From Anaerolineales bacterium UBA3082 (GTDB taxonomy: Bacteria; Chloroflexota; Anaerolineae; UBA7937), in assembly GCA_002366595.1 (NCBI GenBank), contig DFBK01000059.1:33451-61526 (forward strand): 28,076 bases of DNA, written 5' to 3'. Position numbers and translations under genes: made by a program. Within the stretch, counting starts at the first letter, position 1. Every line of letters starts with the position of its first letter. Of this stretch, positions 1 through 7,518 are shown in pieces. Below the pieces are notes generated by a model, which saw nothing but the letters and a program-made list of their open reading frames with translations, was not told where the DNA came from and made no database searches.

Positions 1-744
1 CCCCCGGGGCCAGAAGCGCGAAAGGTCTCAATGCGCAGATCGTCAGGGTTTACCTCTATCTCCACCTGATCCTCGATAGCCGGCATCACCTCCACCAGAG
101 CGAAGGAGGTATGACGCCTATGGACTGCATCGAAGGGGGAAAGACGCACTAAGCGATGAACGCCCCGCTCCGCCTTCAGATAGCCATAAGCGTATCGCCC
201 GCTCACCTCTATGGTGGCGCTCTTCAACCCTGCCTCCTCTCCAGCCGAACTATCGAGGATGCAGGTCTTATAATCTCGCCCTTCGGCCCACCGCAGATAC
301 ATCCGCAGGAGCATCTCCGTCCAATCTTGGGAGTCGGTGCCTCCCGCGCCAGCGTGAACGGCCAAGATAGCGTCATAGTCGTCGTACTCCCCACCCAAGA
401 GGAGCCTGAACTCCAGACCTTCCACTTCCTTCGCCGCCTTCTCCACATCAAGGGCTATCTCATCGGCCAGGGACTCGTCTCCTTCGCTGGCCTCCAACTC
501 CAGGAGATCTCTCAACTCCTCCAAGCGATGAGCCAGCGCCTGCCAAGGTTCCACCTCCTCTTTCAAGGCGGAGAGCCTCTGCATCGCCGCTTGTGCCTGG
601 GCTTGGTCTCGCCAGAAGTCAGGTTTCTGGGACCCCCGCTCCAGCCGGGCGATCTCCTTCTCCTTGCCTGCTAAGTCAAAGACGCTCCTTTATCCTGCTG
701 ATCCGCCTCTCCAACTCCTTCAACTCCCTCTCTACCTCATCCAT
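1..744 (-). CDS. prfB: Peptide chain release factor 2, partial (programmed +1 frameshift)
   Basis: This gene encodes release factor 2, which terminates translation at UGA and UAA on the ribosome. The start ATG at 744-742 follows a GGAGGAG ribosome-binding site. The zero frame reads 22 codons and reaches an in-frame TGA at 678-676. Reading continues in the +1 frame from the GAC at 677-675 to the window edge. The downstream frame shows the family landmarks: AGAGGTDSQDWTEML, then GVHRLVRLSPF with the SPF stop-codon recognition tripeptide, then RRHTSFA, and finally GPGG at the very edge. That last motif is the beginning of the GGQ peptidyl-hydrolysis motif, so roughly the last third of the protein is outside the window. 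The gene lies 13 bases downstream of ftsY and is probably co-transcribed with it. The shift is not damage, because the slippery site is the one known to autoregulate prfB. Confidence 0.96.
675..690 (-). promoter_or_regulatory. prfB programmed +1 frameshift signal
   Basis: On the minus strand the site reads AAGGAG CGT CTT TGA C. A Shine-Dalgarno-like hexamer stands three bases before CTT, and CTT is followed by the in-frame UGA stop and a C. This is the same arrangement and spacing as the E. coli prfB site (AGGGGG TAT CTT TGA C). By established knowledge, low RF2 lets the ribosome slip +1 at CTT and make full-length RF2, so the gene controls its own level. Confidence 0.96.
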
Positions 745-757
745 TTGCTCCTCCTCT

Positions 758-1666
758 TTACGACTCAGCGAAGAGCCCCTCCACGAACTCTTCGGCATCG
801 AACTCCGCCAGATCCTCCAACCTCTCCCCGGTGCCCACATACTGGATGGGGATGCCCAACTCTTTGGCTATGGCGAAGACTATCCCTCCCTTGGCCGTCC
901 CATCCAGTTTGGCCACAAATACCCCCGTCACCTCCACCGCCTCTTGGAAGTACTTCGCCTGAGTCAAGGCGTTCTGGCCAGTAGTGGCATCTAGGACCAA
1001 GATCACCTCCTGGGGCGCCTCTGGGACCCTACCTGCTGCCACACGACGTAACTTTTTCAGTTCCTCCATGAGGTTATATTTGGTGTGGAGGCGGCCAGCA
1101 GTGTCTATGATCAAAACCTCGGCGTCCCGTGCCTGACCAGCCTCGATAGCGTCGTAGATCACAGCCCCAGGGTCGCCGCCCGGCTGATGGGCCACCACAT
1201 CGACGCCCAACCGCTGGCCCCAGATCTTAAGTTGGTCGATGGCCGCTGCCCGGAAGGTATCCGCCGCCGCTAAAAGCACTTTCCGCCCCTTATCCTGATA
1301 ATAACGGGCTAATTTGGCGATACTGGTCGTCTTCCCCGACCCGTTCACCCCCACCACCAGGATCACCCAGAGGCCATCTTCTCGGCATCTAGGGCTCTCG
1401 CTAAAGGTAACCACTCGTTTGAGGTCGTCCTTGAGCATCTCCCGGACGGCTCTCGCCTGCCGCAACCCCTCTTTGTCCACCCGCTCCCGCAGCGCTTCGA
1501 TCAAGGCTACTGTCGTCCCTACCCCTACATCAGCCTGGATAAGGAGTTCCTCCAGTTCCTGCCAGAGAGCCTCGTTCACCTCGCCCCGGGCCAAGAGCCC
1601 CCTGATCCTCCCGAAATAGGAGTGGCGAGTTCGAGTCAGACTTTGCTGAACCCTCTTCCCGAACAC
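758..1666 (-). CDS. ftsY: Signal recognition particle receptor FtsY
   Basis: This is the SRP receptor GTPase, which docks ribosome-SRP complexes at the inner membrane. The GTPase motifs appear in order: GVNGSGKTT (P-loop, near residue 106), DTFRAAA, DTAGR and TKLDGTAKGG. The N-terminal SRP54-like helical bundle (LARGEVNEALWQELEELL) precedes them. The long acidic A domain of proteobacterial FtsY is absent, as is common in other phyla. The reading frame opens at a TTG at 1681. I prefer the GTG at 1666 because AGGGG sits upstream of it at good spacing. A TATAAT box at 1689-1684 also places the transcript start around 1678, downstream of the TTG. The product is then about 302 residues. prfB follows 13 bases later. 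Confidence 0.95.
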   Translation of the reverse strand: MFGKRVQQSLTRTRHSYFGRIRGLLARGEVNEALWQELEELLIQADVGVGTTVALIEALRERVDKEGLRQARAVREMLKDDLKRVVTFSESPRCREDGLWVILVVGVNGSGKTTSIAKLARYYQDKGRKVLLAAADTFRAAAIDQLKIWGQRLGVDVVAHQPGGDPGAVIYDAIEAGQARDAEVLIIDTAGRLHTKYNLMEELKKLRRVAAGRVPEAPQEVILVLDATTGQNALTQAKYFQEAVEVTGVFVAKLDGTAKGGIVFAIAKELGIPIQYVGTGERLEDLAEFDAEEFVEGLFAES

Positions 1667-1683
1667 CTTCTTACCCCTCAATA

Positions 1684-1711
1684 ATTATACCTCAGATAGG
1701 AATCCACACAA
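1684..1711 (-). promoter_or_regulatory. Promoter of ftsY-prfB
   Basis: On the minus strand a TTGTGT -35 box (1711-1706), a 16-base spacer and a perfect TATAAT -10 box (1689-1684) precede ftsY. The predicted leader is only about 12 bases and contains the AGGGG ribosome-binding site. The -35 box lies inside one copy of a 16-base repeat that is also found near the promoter of the glycosyltransferase operon. Confidence 0.7.
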
Positions 1712-1719
1712 AGTGCCCC
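1704..1719 (+). repeat. 16-base direct repeat, copy 1
   Basis: CCACACAAAGTGCCCC is identical to 2123-2138. Similarity continues imperfectly into TAGTC on the right of both copies. This copy overlaps the -35 region of the ftsY promoter. Confidence 0.85.
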
Positions 1720-2051
1720 CTGGCTAGTCTCATTTCCCACAGGGATACTTTACGTAAAGAATGTGACGACCGGTGGTACGGTTTGTCCTGAGTCTATCCC
1801 ACTATCACTAGGAGCGGCCTCACCTGGGCCTCGATATGCTAACCCCTTCCGCCATTCCAGTCGAATACCGCCTATCCCTCGGGATCCCGTCCCACAGGGA
1901 TCCTGTAAGGATAGGGAAAGGCTCCAATCCTGGTGCTCAAAGGGGAATCGAGGCTTTCCCATCCCTCGGGATCCTTGAGGGAGAAATCCAGGGCCAGCGT
2001 GAGGGAGAGATCGTCGCTCTAAAGGGCGACACTACGAGCTGCCATCCTGAG

Positions 2052-2105
2052 CCTGCCCTGGCACGCCTGCCCCAAGGCGTACCAGGCCGGGGTGGCAGGC
2101 CAGGG
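2052..2105. repeat. Nested palindromic hairpin
   Basis: An inner stem of CCTGG-C-ACGCCT against AGGCGT-A-CCAGG has a six-base loop. Outer arms CCTGCC (2052-2057) and GGCAGG (2094-2099) or CCCTGGC/GCCAGGG give alternative pairings. There is no T-run beside it, so a terminator role is doubtful. It resembles the CCTGG/CCAGG-rich palindromes at 6450-6497 and 7519-7593. Confidence 0.6.
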
Positions 2106-2122
2106 ACTCTATCGGGTAGAAC

Positions 2123-2138
2123 CCACACAAAGTGCCCC
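2123..2138 (+). repeat. 16-base direct repeat, copy 2
   Basis: This is identical to 1704-1719. It lies about 25 bases upstream of the -10 box of the plus-strand operon, so it is near a promoter, as copy 1 is, but in the opposite orientation relative to the gene. Confidence 0.85.
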
Positions 2139-2160
2139 TCTAGTCGAGAGTACCATATTG

Positions 2161-2169
2161 TGCTATAAT
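2161..2169 (+). promoter_or_regulatory. Extended -10 promoter of the glycosyltransferase-moaC operon
   Basis: TGC followed directly by TATAAT (2164-2169) is an extended -10 element. No good -35 box is visible. The start site would be near 2176, giving a leader of about ten bases that carries the GGAGGGG ribosome-binding site for the GTG at 2186. Confidence 0.65.
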
Positions 2170-2185
2170 TTCCGGTGGAGGGGCG

Positions 2186-2902
2186 GTGTCGGAGGAAAAA
2201 GTGACCGTCGATGCAGTGATCCCGGTCTATAACGAGGAAGGGGTGCTGGAGCAGAGCATCTCTACCCTGGTGGCGTTCCTACACGCCCGCTGCCCTTACG
2301 ATTGGCGGGTAGTGATCGCTGATAACGCTTCCACAGATCGAACCTTAGAGATAGCGGAGAGGCTGACTGAGCGGATCCCTGAGGTGAAGTTCATCCACCT
2401 GGATAAGAAGGGCCGGGGACGGGCCCTCCGGCGCGCTTGGATGGAGAGCGAGGCTGACGTGGTCAGTTACATGGATGTGGATCTTTCCACCAATTTGGAG
2501 GCTTTTCCTCCCCTCATCGAGGCCTTGATCAGCGGTGGTTACCATCTGGCTATCGGCTCCCGCCTCAAGGAAGAGTCGGTCATCACCCGACAACTGAAGC
2601 GAGAGATCCTTTCTCGGGGCTATAACCTGCTCATCAAACTCTTCTTCTTCAACAAGTTCTCCGACGCCCAGTGCGGTTTCAAAGCCCTAACGCGTCAGGC
2701 GGCAAGGGAGTTGGTCCCCTTAGTCAAAGATCAAGGCTGGTTCTTCGATACCGAACTCCTCCTGCGAGCCAAACAGAAGGGGTATGAGATCTTCGAGGTT
2801 CCGGTGGAATGGGTTGAGGATCTCGATAGCAGAGTCAACGTCCTCCAAACGTCGCTAGATGATCTGAAGGGCCTTATCCGAGTCCGGTTCACAAGAGCAT
2901 GA
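2186..2902 (+). CDS. GT2-family glycosyltransferase (dolichyl-phosphate-sugar synthase-like)
   Basis: This 238-residue protein has a GT-A fold of family 2. It probably transfers a nucleotide-activated sugar to a lipid carrier or glycan. It opens with VDAVIPVYNEEG, continues with VVIADNASTDRT (nucleotide-binding region) and carries the metal-binding DxD-like motif MDVDLS near residue 98. Toward the end come DAQCGFKALTRQAA and WFFDTELLLRAKQKGY, a combination typical of DPM1/DPG-synthase-type enzymes. There is no C-terminal membrane anchor. The GTG start at 2186 is supported by GGAGGGG just upstream. The stop overlaps the start of moaC by four bases (ATGA), indicating translational coupling. The donor and acceptor cannot be read from the sequence. 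Confidence 0.92.
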   Translation: MSEEKVTVDAVIPVYNEEGVLEQSISTLVAFLHARCPYDWRVVIADNASTDRTLEIAERLTERIPEVKFIHLDKKGRGRALRRAWMESEADVVSYMDVDLSTNLEAFPPLIEALISGGYHLAIGSRLKEESVITRQLKREILSRGYNLLIKLFFFNKFSDAQCGFKALTRQAARELVPLVKDQGWFFDTELLLRAKQKGYEIFEVPVEWVEDLDSRVNVLQTSLDDLKGLIRVRFTRA

Positions 2903-3366
2903 CTCTTTCACACCTAGATGCCCAAGGGCGAGCGCGCATGGTAGATGTAGGGAAGAAGCCCGACACGAAACGGGTCGCGGTGGCTAAAGGTCGCGTGCTG
3001 ATGACCCCCCAGACCCTCGAACTCGTCCGCAAAAACGAGATAGCCAAGGGAGATGTCCTAACCGTGGCCCAGGTGGCGGGCATCGCGGCCGCCAAGCGGA
3101 CCAGCGAACTCATCCCCATGTGTCACCCCCTTCTCTTAACCAACATACAAGTTGACTTCGAGTTCCAAGACGATGGGATAGAGATCCGGGCCATCGTGGA
3201 GGCCACGGGCAAGACGGGGGTGGAGATGGAGGCTCTCACCGCAGTCACCGTATCAGCCCTCACCATCTACGATATGTGCAAGGCTCAGGAGAGGGCCATG
3301 CGCATCCAGGATATACGCTTGGTCAGAAAGAGCGGGGGGAAGAGCGGAGAGATCGTCCTAGAATGA
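2899..3366 (+). CDS. moaC: Cyclic pyranopterin monophosphate synthase MoaC
   Basis: This enzyme catalyses the second step of molybdenum-cofactor synthesis, converting the cyclic GTP intermediate made by MoaA to cyclic pyranopterin monophosphate. At 155 residues it is of normal family length. The conserved active-site blocks are all present: DVGKKPDTKR near the N terminus, AKGDVL with Lys50, IPMCHPLLLT with His76, GVEMEALTAV, and YDMCKA with Asp125 and Lys128. The C-terminal KSGGKSG signature is also there. It overlaps the glycosyltransferase by ATGA at its start and the threonine-synthase-like gene by ATGA at its end. No other molybdenum-cofactor gene lies in the window, so its position reflects operon packing rather than a pathway cluster. 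Confidence 0.97.
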   Translation: MTLSHLDAQGRARMVDVGKKPDTKRVAVAKGRVLMTPQTLELVRKNEIAKGDVLTVAQVAGIAAAKRTSELIPMCHPLLLTNIQVDFEFQDDGIEIRAIVEATGKTGVEMEALTAVTVSALTIYDMCKAQERAMRIQDIRLVRKSGGKSGEIVLE

Positions 3367-4454
3367 GGTTCGGCTTTCGCTGCCCTAGGTGCGCTAAAGC
3401 TCCAGCCAATGTGCAAAGGTGGCGCTGCGAATGCGGCGCGCCCTTCGCTTTAGAAGATAGCCTCCCCTTTCAAAGAGAGGCCATCGACACCGGTATCCCT
3501 GGTATGTGGCGGTATCGAGCCATGCTGCCCGTCACTGAGATCATCTCCCTGGGGGAGGGGTGCACCCCTCTGGTTGAGGTTGAACTCTACGGAGGGAAAG
3601 TGGCCTGCAAACTCGACTACCTGGCCCCCACCGGCTCCTTCAAGGACAGAGGCACAAGCGTCCTTGTGAGCGCCCTCGTGGAGATGGGGATAAAACGGGT
3701 GGTGGAGGACTCCTCGGGGAACGCCGGAGCCAGCCTGGCCGCCTACTGCGCCCGCGCCGGTATCGAGGCCCAAATATACGTCCCCGCTCACGCCTCCCCT
3801 GAGAAACTGGCCCAGATCGAAGCCTACGGCGCCAAACTGATCCCCATCACGGGCCCCCGGGAGAGAGCCGCCCAGGCGGCACAAAAAGCGGCCGAAAGAG
3901 GTTATTACGCCAGCCACTATTGGAACCCCTTGCCCCTAGAAGGGATAAAAACCGAAGCCTACGAGATATGCGAGGCTCTGGCATGGCGGGCCCCGGAAAC
4001 GGTCATAGTTCCCGTGGGGCAAGGGACCCACCTATTAGCCCTTTATCGAGGCTTTAGGGATCTCCTAGAAGCGAAAGTCATCAAAAACATCCCTCGCCTC
4101 TATGGGGTACAGGCTATAGGTTGCGCACCACTATACGAAGCCTTCCAGGGACACGCACCTATATCCCCTCGACCCACCGTGGCCGAGGGGATAAGCATAA
4201 GAGAGCCCATCCGTCGGAGAGAGGTTTTGGAGGCGGTACGGGCCACGGAGGGAGAGATGTTGGCTGTCACCGACGAAGAGACCTTGCAGGCCCGAGACAT
4301 CATAGCCAGGCGAGGGCTATACGTGGAGCCCACCTCGGCGGTGGCGGTAGCCGCTCTCAAACAACTCTCGCCCCACCTAGAAGGCGTAAACGTGATCTCC
4401 CTCACGGGGAGTGGCCTAAAGAGCCCAAAGGAGCATAAATGCAGAGACGAGTAG
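3363..4454 (+). CDS. Threonine synthase-like PLP-dependent enzyme
   Basis: This 363-residue, fold-type II pyridoxal-phosphate enzyme is most likely threonine synthase (O-phosphohomoserine to threonine). An N-terminal zinc ribbon is visible as CPRC and CECG near residues 6-24. PTGSFKDRG contains the PLP-binding lysine, EDSSGNAGAS is the phosphate-cradle loop, and the end has TGSGLKSPKE. The frame is open 29 codons further upstream, but the ATG at 3363 overlaps the moaC stop (ATGA) and gives a protein that begins exactly at the zinc ribbon, so I use it. The gene overlaps fabF by 16 bases. Related enzymes with other beta-elimination or replacement activities cannot be excluded without phylogeny. 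Confidence 0.88.
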   Translation: MRFGFRCPRCAKAPANVQRWRCECGAPFALEDSLPFQREAIDTGIPGMWRYRAMLPVTEIISLGEGCTPLVEVELYGGKVACKLDYLAPTGSFKDRGTSVLVSALVEMGIKRVVEDSSGNAGASLAAYCARAGIEAQIYVPAHASPEKLAQIEAYGAKLIPITGPRERAAQAAQKAAERGYYASHYWNPLPLEGIKTEAYEICEALAWRAPETVIVPVGQGTHLLALYRGFRDLLEAKVIKNIPRLYGVQAIGCAPLYEAFQGHAPISPRPTVAEGISIREPIRRREVLEAVRATEGEMLAVTDEETLQARDIIARRGLYVEPTSAVAVAALKQLSPHLEGVNVISLTGSGLKSPKEHKCRDE

Positions 4455-5677
4455 TCATCACCGGGATGGGGACCATCAACCCTCTGGGCCACGATGTAGA
4501 AACCACCTGGCGGAATCTGGTGGCTGGTAAGTCAGGAGTGGACCTTGTGACCCGCTTCGACGCTTCGGATTTCCACACTAAGATAGCCGCCGAGGTGCGC
4601 GACTTCGATCCCTCGAAATATATCGCTCCCCGGGAAGCCCGTCGTATGGATCTCTTCCTCCAGTTCGCTTTGGTGGCCACAATGCAGGCCCTGGATCAAG
4701 CCAAACTGCCCCTAGACTCTGAGGCTGACCAGATCGGCGTGCTCTTCGGCACCAGCATCGGTGGCTTGGAGTTGATCCTGGCCACCTACGAGACCCTGAC
4801 CAAAAAAGGGCCGCGCCGGGTGAGCCCCCTCTCCGCCATAGCCATGGCTCCCAATATCGCCGCCGGGGTAGTAGCCATCAAGACCGGTGCTCGGGGGCCA
4901 AACTTCTGTATCGCCTCCGCCTGTGCTACAGGGACCAATGTCATCGGGGAGGCCTGGGAGATCATCCGTCGCGGCGACGCCAAAGCGATGATCGCTGGGG
5001 CCAGCGAGGCGCTCATCCTGCCCCTGGTAATCGCGGGCTTCGATCGGGCGCAAGCTCTCTCTCGGCGCAACGATGAACCGCAAAAGGCTAGCCGCCCCTT
5101 CGATGCCCAAAGGGACGGTTTCGTCTTCGGAGAAGGAGCAGGAGTGGTGATCTTGGAAGAATTAGATAGCGCCCGAGAGCGGGGTGCCCAGATCCTAGCC
5201 GAGATCATCGGCTATGGCGCCTCTTCCGACGCCTATCACATCATCACCCCCCCGGAGGGAGGAAGTGGCGCAGCCTTGGCTATGGCCAGGACCCTCAAGA
5301 AAGCCCAGATCGAGGCCCACGAGGTAGACTATATCAACGCCCATGGCACCTCCACTATCCTCAACGACAAAGCGGAGACGGAAGCGATAAAAGATGTTTT
5401 TGGGGAGTACGCTTACCGTGTACCCATCAGTTCCACCAAATCGATGACCGGCCATCTCCTGGGAGCGGCAGGAGCGGTGGAGGCGATCATATCTGTCAAG
5501 ACCATTCAAGAGGGGATCATCCCCCCCACCATCAACTACGAATACCCCGACCCCGACTGCGATCTGGACTATGTTCCCAACGAAGCCCGCCCCGCCCAGG
5601 TGAAGATAGCCCTCTCCAACTCCTTCGGCATAGGGGGGCATAACGCCTGCCTCCTCCTAAAGGCCTTCCAGGAGTGA
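4439..5677 (+). CDS. fabF: Beta-ketoacyl-ACP synthase II
   Basis: This is the condensing enzyme of type II fatty-acid elongation, joining malonyl-ACP to a growing acyl-ACP in the cytosol. Its 412 residues match the usual FabF length. The catalytic triad is visible: Cys162 in CASACATG, His302 in NAHGTST and His339 in MTGHLLGAAGAVEA. The N terminus RRVVITGMGTINPLG is typical. AAAGGAGCATA precedes the ATG and lies inside the end of the upstream gene, so translation is probably coupled. rnc follows 70 bases later. Co-occurrence of fabF and rnc is common in bacteria, although the usual acpP partner between them is missing here. Confidence 0.97.
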   Translation: MQRRVVITGMGTINPLGHDVETTWRNLVAGKSGVDLVTRFDASDFHTKIAAEVRDFDPSKYIAPREARRMDLFLQFALVATMQALDQAKLPLDSEADQIGVLFGTSIGGLELILATYETLTKKGPRRVSPLSAIAMAPNIAAGVVAIKTGARGPNFCIASACATGTNVIGEAWEIIRRGDAKAMIAGASEALILPLVIAGFDRAQALSRRNDEPQKASRPFDAQRDGFVFGEGAGVVILEELDSARERGAQILAEIIGYGASSDAYHIITPPEGGSGAALAMARTLKKAQIEAHEVDYINAHGTSTILNDKAETEAIKDVFGEYAYRVPISSTKSMTGHLLGAAGAVEAIISVKTIQEGIIPPTINYEYPDPDCDLDYVPNEARPAQVKIALSNSFGIGGHNACLLLKAFQE

Positions 5678-5747
5678 ACTATGCCTTCTGCATTATGTTA
5701 ACTATTGCTCGCACCGATATCATTTTGGTTGGAAACGGACTTGGATT

Positions 5748-6443
5748 ATGTCTACATTAACCGGGTTACAGAAGGTCCTAGGCTTCCCTTTCGAGGACGA
5801 TTCCCTCCTCAGAGAGGCTCTCGTCCACCGCTCCTATCTCAATGAGAACCCCTCCTTCCCTTCTCGTGACAACCAGCGTTTGGAGTTCCTGGGGGATGCC
5901 CTCTTGGATTTCATGGCCGGCGACTACCTCTACCGCCGCTACCCAAAGATACATGAAGGCGAACTGACCAACCTACGGGCCGCACTGGTGAAAGAGGAGA
6001 CCTTGGCCCGCTTCGCCCAGACCCTGGACCTAGGCCGCTATCTCTACTTAGGCCGAGGAGAGGAGGAAAACGGAGGTAGAGAGCGACCTTCCCTCTTGGC
6101 CGACGCCTTCGAGGCTTTGGTGGGAGCCCTCTATCTGGATGGCGGGCTCAAGTGCGCCGAGAGGTTCATACTTCGCTTCCTAGGGCCGGAAACCGAACGG
6201 ATCGTGGCCCAGGGAGAACTGAGGGATTACAAGAGTCTATTCCAAGAGGAGGCCCAGAGGAGGTTCCAGGCCACGCCCCTCTATCGCACCATCGATGAGC
6301 GTGGCCCAGACCACAATAAGGTCTTCACCGTCGAGGTTCTCATCGAGGAGAGGGTGTATGGGCGAGGCGAGGGGAGGAACAAACAGGCCGCCGAGGAAGA
6401 GGCCGCCCGACAGGCCCTGGAGAAGATCGCCTCGGCCGAGTAG
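5748..6443 (+). CDS. rnc: Ribonuclease III
   Basis: This is the double-strand-specific endoribonuclease that processes rRNA precursors and structured mRNAs. At 231 residues it has the standard two-domain layout. The RNase III domain carries the signature RLEFLGDALLDF, with Glu46 and Asp50, and the second acidic pair in ADAFEALVGALYLDGG (Asp119, Glu122). A double-stranded-RNA-binding domain occupies the last 75 residues and ends in GEGRNKQAAEEEAARQAL. The ATG at 5748 has no strong ribosome-binding site. The 70-base gap after fabF shows no clear promoter. A palindromic repeat begins a few bases past the stop codon. Because RNase III cleaves hairpins, that repeat could affect its own transcript (inference). 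Confidence 0.97.
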   Translation: MSTLTGLQKVLGFPFEDDSLLREALVHRSYLNENPSFPSRDNQRLEFLGDALLDFMAGDYLYRRYPKIHEGELTNLRAALVKEETLARFAQTLDLGRYLYLGRGEEENGGRERPSLLADAFEALVGALYLDGGLKCAERFILRFLGPETERIVAQGELRDYKSLFQEEAQRRFQATPLYRTIDERGPDHNKVFTVEVLIEERVYGRGEGRNKQAAEEEAARQALEKIASAE

Positions 6444-6449
6444 TAAGTA

Positions 6450-6497
6450 GGGCAGGTTTCCCTGGCCTAACGATGCCAGGACAGGCCATACCTGCCC
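6450..6497. repeat. GGGCAGGT-type palindromic repeat, copy 1 (possible terminator)
   Basis: GGGCAGGT at 6450-6457 pairs perfectly with ACCTGCCC at 6490-6497. Nested inside, CCTGGC pairs with GCCAGG. It starts seven bases after the rnc stop. No T-run follows, so if it terminates it is not a textbook intrinsic terminator. A related element lies at 7519-7593, also just after a gene. Confidence 0.75.
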
Positions 6498-6540
6498 AAC
6501 CTAGGTCGAATATGGGAACACCTATGCCACCTCCAGCCGC

Positions 6541-6586
6541 ATACCGCCTAAAGGCTCCATTCCTGATTGTAGAGGAATCGAGGCTT
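6541..6586 (+). repeat. Relic similar to 1863-1956
   Basis: This stretch shares ATACCGCCTA, AAAGGCTCCA and GGAATCGAGGCTT, in the same order, with 1863-1956. The left copy carries about 40 extra bases between the first two blocks. Neither copy is coding. It looks like a decayed dispersed repeat. Confidence 0.5.
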
Positions 6587-6615
6587 CAGCCGGTTAAGTT
6601 CTTGGGAGGAGCAAC

Positions 6616-7491
6616 ATGAAATACCTGATCTTTCTTGCATGTCTTGCCATCGTCCTGGCGGGCTGTGCTGGTCAGCCTTCACCGGAGGCTTCCCCCACCG
6701 CAACCGAGATAGCGCAAGCGCCCTCGCCAACCGCCACACCATCCCCTACGGCAACGCCTACACCCACACCAACGGCCACTCCCACACCCACTCCCACCAA
6801 GACCCTTACCCCACTACCAACAACAACTCCCAAACCGACAGCCCCCCCCACCCCACAACCCCAAGAATATGTGGTTGTTCAAAAAATTACTAGTTATTCT
6901 AGTCCTGGAGAAGAGCATGGTTATATTATTCCCGGCAAAAAGTTTACTATCCTCGAGGAAGAAGATGGGTGGCTTTATATTCGCCTAGCAAGAGGAGCAG
7001 AAGTCTGGATTCAAGCCAGCGAAACGGCTTACAGATTGGCGAGTGAGTTGCCACCCAGCTGTGAGATTCCCCACTTTCCAGAGCGGACCTCGGATAGGAA
7101 AACTGGCATTGTTATAAAAGCTAAGGGTCCAATACAACGAATTTTTCCTGACACCCCTTATCAAATGTGGTACATCAGAATGCCTGACTATTCTTATGTT
7201 ACTAGGCGAGACGCTCGAATTGTGGATATTGATGGACAAAATCAAATAATTACTTTCCGATTAAGTGATGGCTCTACCCGCCAAAGAAGGCTTACGGAAA
7301 ACACTCAAGTTGTGATGGAAGTTCATGACCAAACTCAACCTATCCCATCATCCCAGTTTAGACAGGGTGGCGGTAATTTTTGTGATCTGGAAGTAGGTGA
7401 TGTTGTTTGTATTCTCCATCCTGATGAACCCGAGTCAGCCAATCCCAATCCCAATTTAACTGATCTTTGGGGAGTGTACTTTATTCAATAG
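6616..7491 (+). CDS. Secreted lipoprotein with Thr/Pro linker and SH3-like domain
   Basis: This 291-residue protein is predicted to be exported and lipid-anchored. A signal peptide (MKYLIFLACLAIVLAGC) ends in the lipobox LAGC with Cys17. Residues about 25-85 are a low-complexity Thr/Pro linker built from PTATPTPT-like repeats. A bacterial SH3-like module follows (ITSYSSPGEEHGYIIPGKKF, then DGWLYIRLARGAEVWIQ). The last 150 residues are of unknown fold. GGGAGGAGCAAC precedes the ATG. The DNA after the linker (from about 6880) is visibly AT-rich compared with every neighbour, suggesting that the C-terminal part has a different history. The function is unknown; a cell-wall or surface-binding role would fit the SH3 module. 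Confidence 0.85.
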   Translation: MKYLIFLACLAIVLAGCAGQPSPEASPTATEIAQAPSPTATPSPTATPTPTPTATPTPTPTKTLTPLPTTTPKPTAPPTPQPQEYVVVQKITSYSSPGEEHGYIIPGKKFTILEEEDGWLYIRLARGAEVWIQASETAYRLASELPPSCEIPHFPERTSDRKTGIVIKAKGPIQRIFPDTPYQMWYIRMPDYSYVTRRDARIVDIDGQNQIITFRLSDGSTRQRRLTENTQVVMEVHDQTQPIPSSQFRQGGGNFCDLEVGDVVCILHPDEPESANPNPNLTDLWGVYFIQ

Positions 7492-7518
7492 ACTTGTTGT
7501 CTTGACGCGTTAGCTAGT

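Larger units (their letters stand above)
1682..2185. other. 500-base non-coding region with hairpins and repeat relics
   Basis: No convincing gene is present; the short frames here lack ribosome-binding sites and family motifs. The region holds outward promoters at both ends, the exact 16-base direct repeat CCACACAAAGTGCCCC (1704-1719 and 2123-2138), two copies of ATCCCTCGGGATCC about 90 bases apart, and a nested hairpin at 2052-2105. In that hairpin CCTGG-C-ACGCCT pairs with AGGCGT-A-CCAGG, and outer arms CCTGCC/GGCAGG add to it. Part of the region (about 1863-1956) resembles another intergenic stretch at 6541-6586. Confidence 0.7.

Noticed and set aside
156..674. Plus-strand open frame of 172 codons over prfB
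   Set aside because: It is the antisense shadow of prfB, whose +1-shifted frame is clearly an RF2; no motif or ribosome-binding site supports the plus strand.
676..678. In-frame stop in prfB read as a pseudogene mutation
   Set aside because: The SD-like hexamer, CTT TGA C and spacing match the programmed frameshift, and the downstream frame is fully conserved.
3276..3362. 29-codon upstream extension of the threonine-synthase-like gene
   Set aside because: It overlaps moaC in another frame, encodes a charged nonsense stretch, and the ATG at 3363 starts at the zinc ribbon.
6720..6870. CCCACACC-like tandem repeats considered as a minisatellite or CRISPR-like array
   Set aside because: They are in frame and encode the Thr/Pro linker of a lipoprotein; there are no unique spacers.
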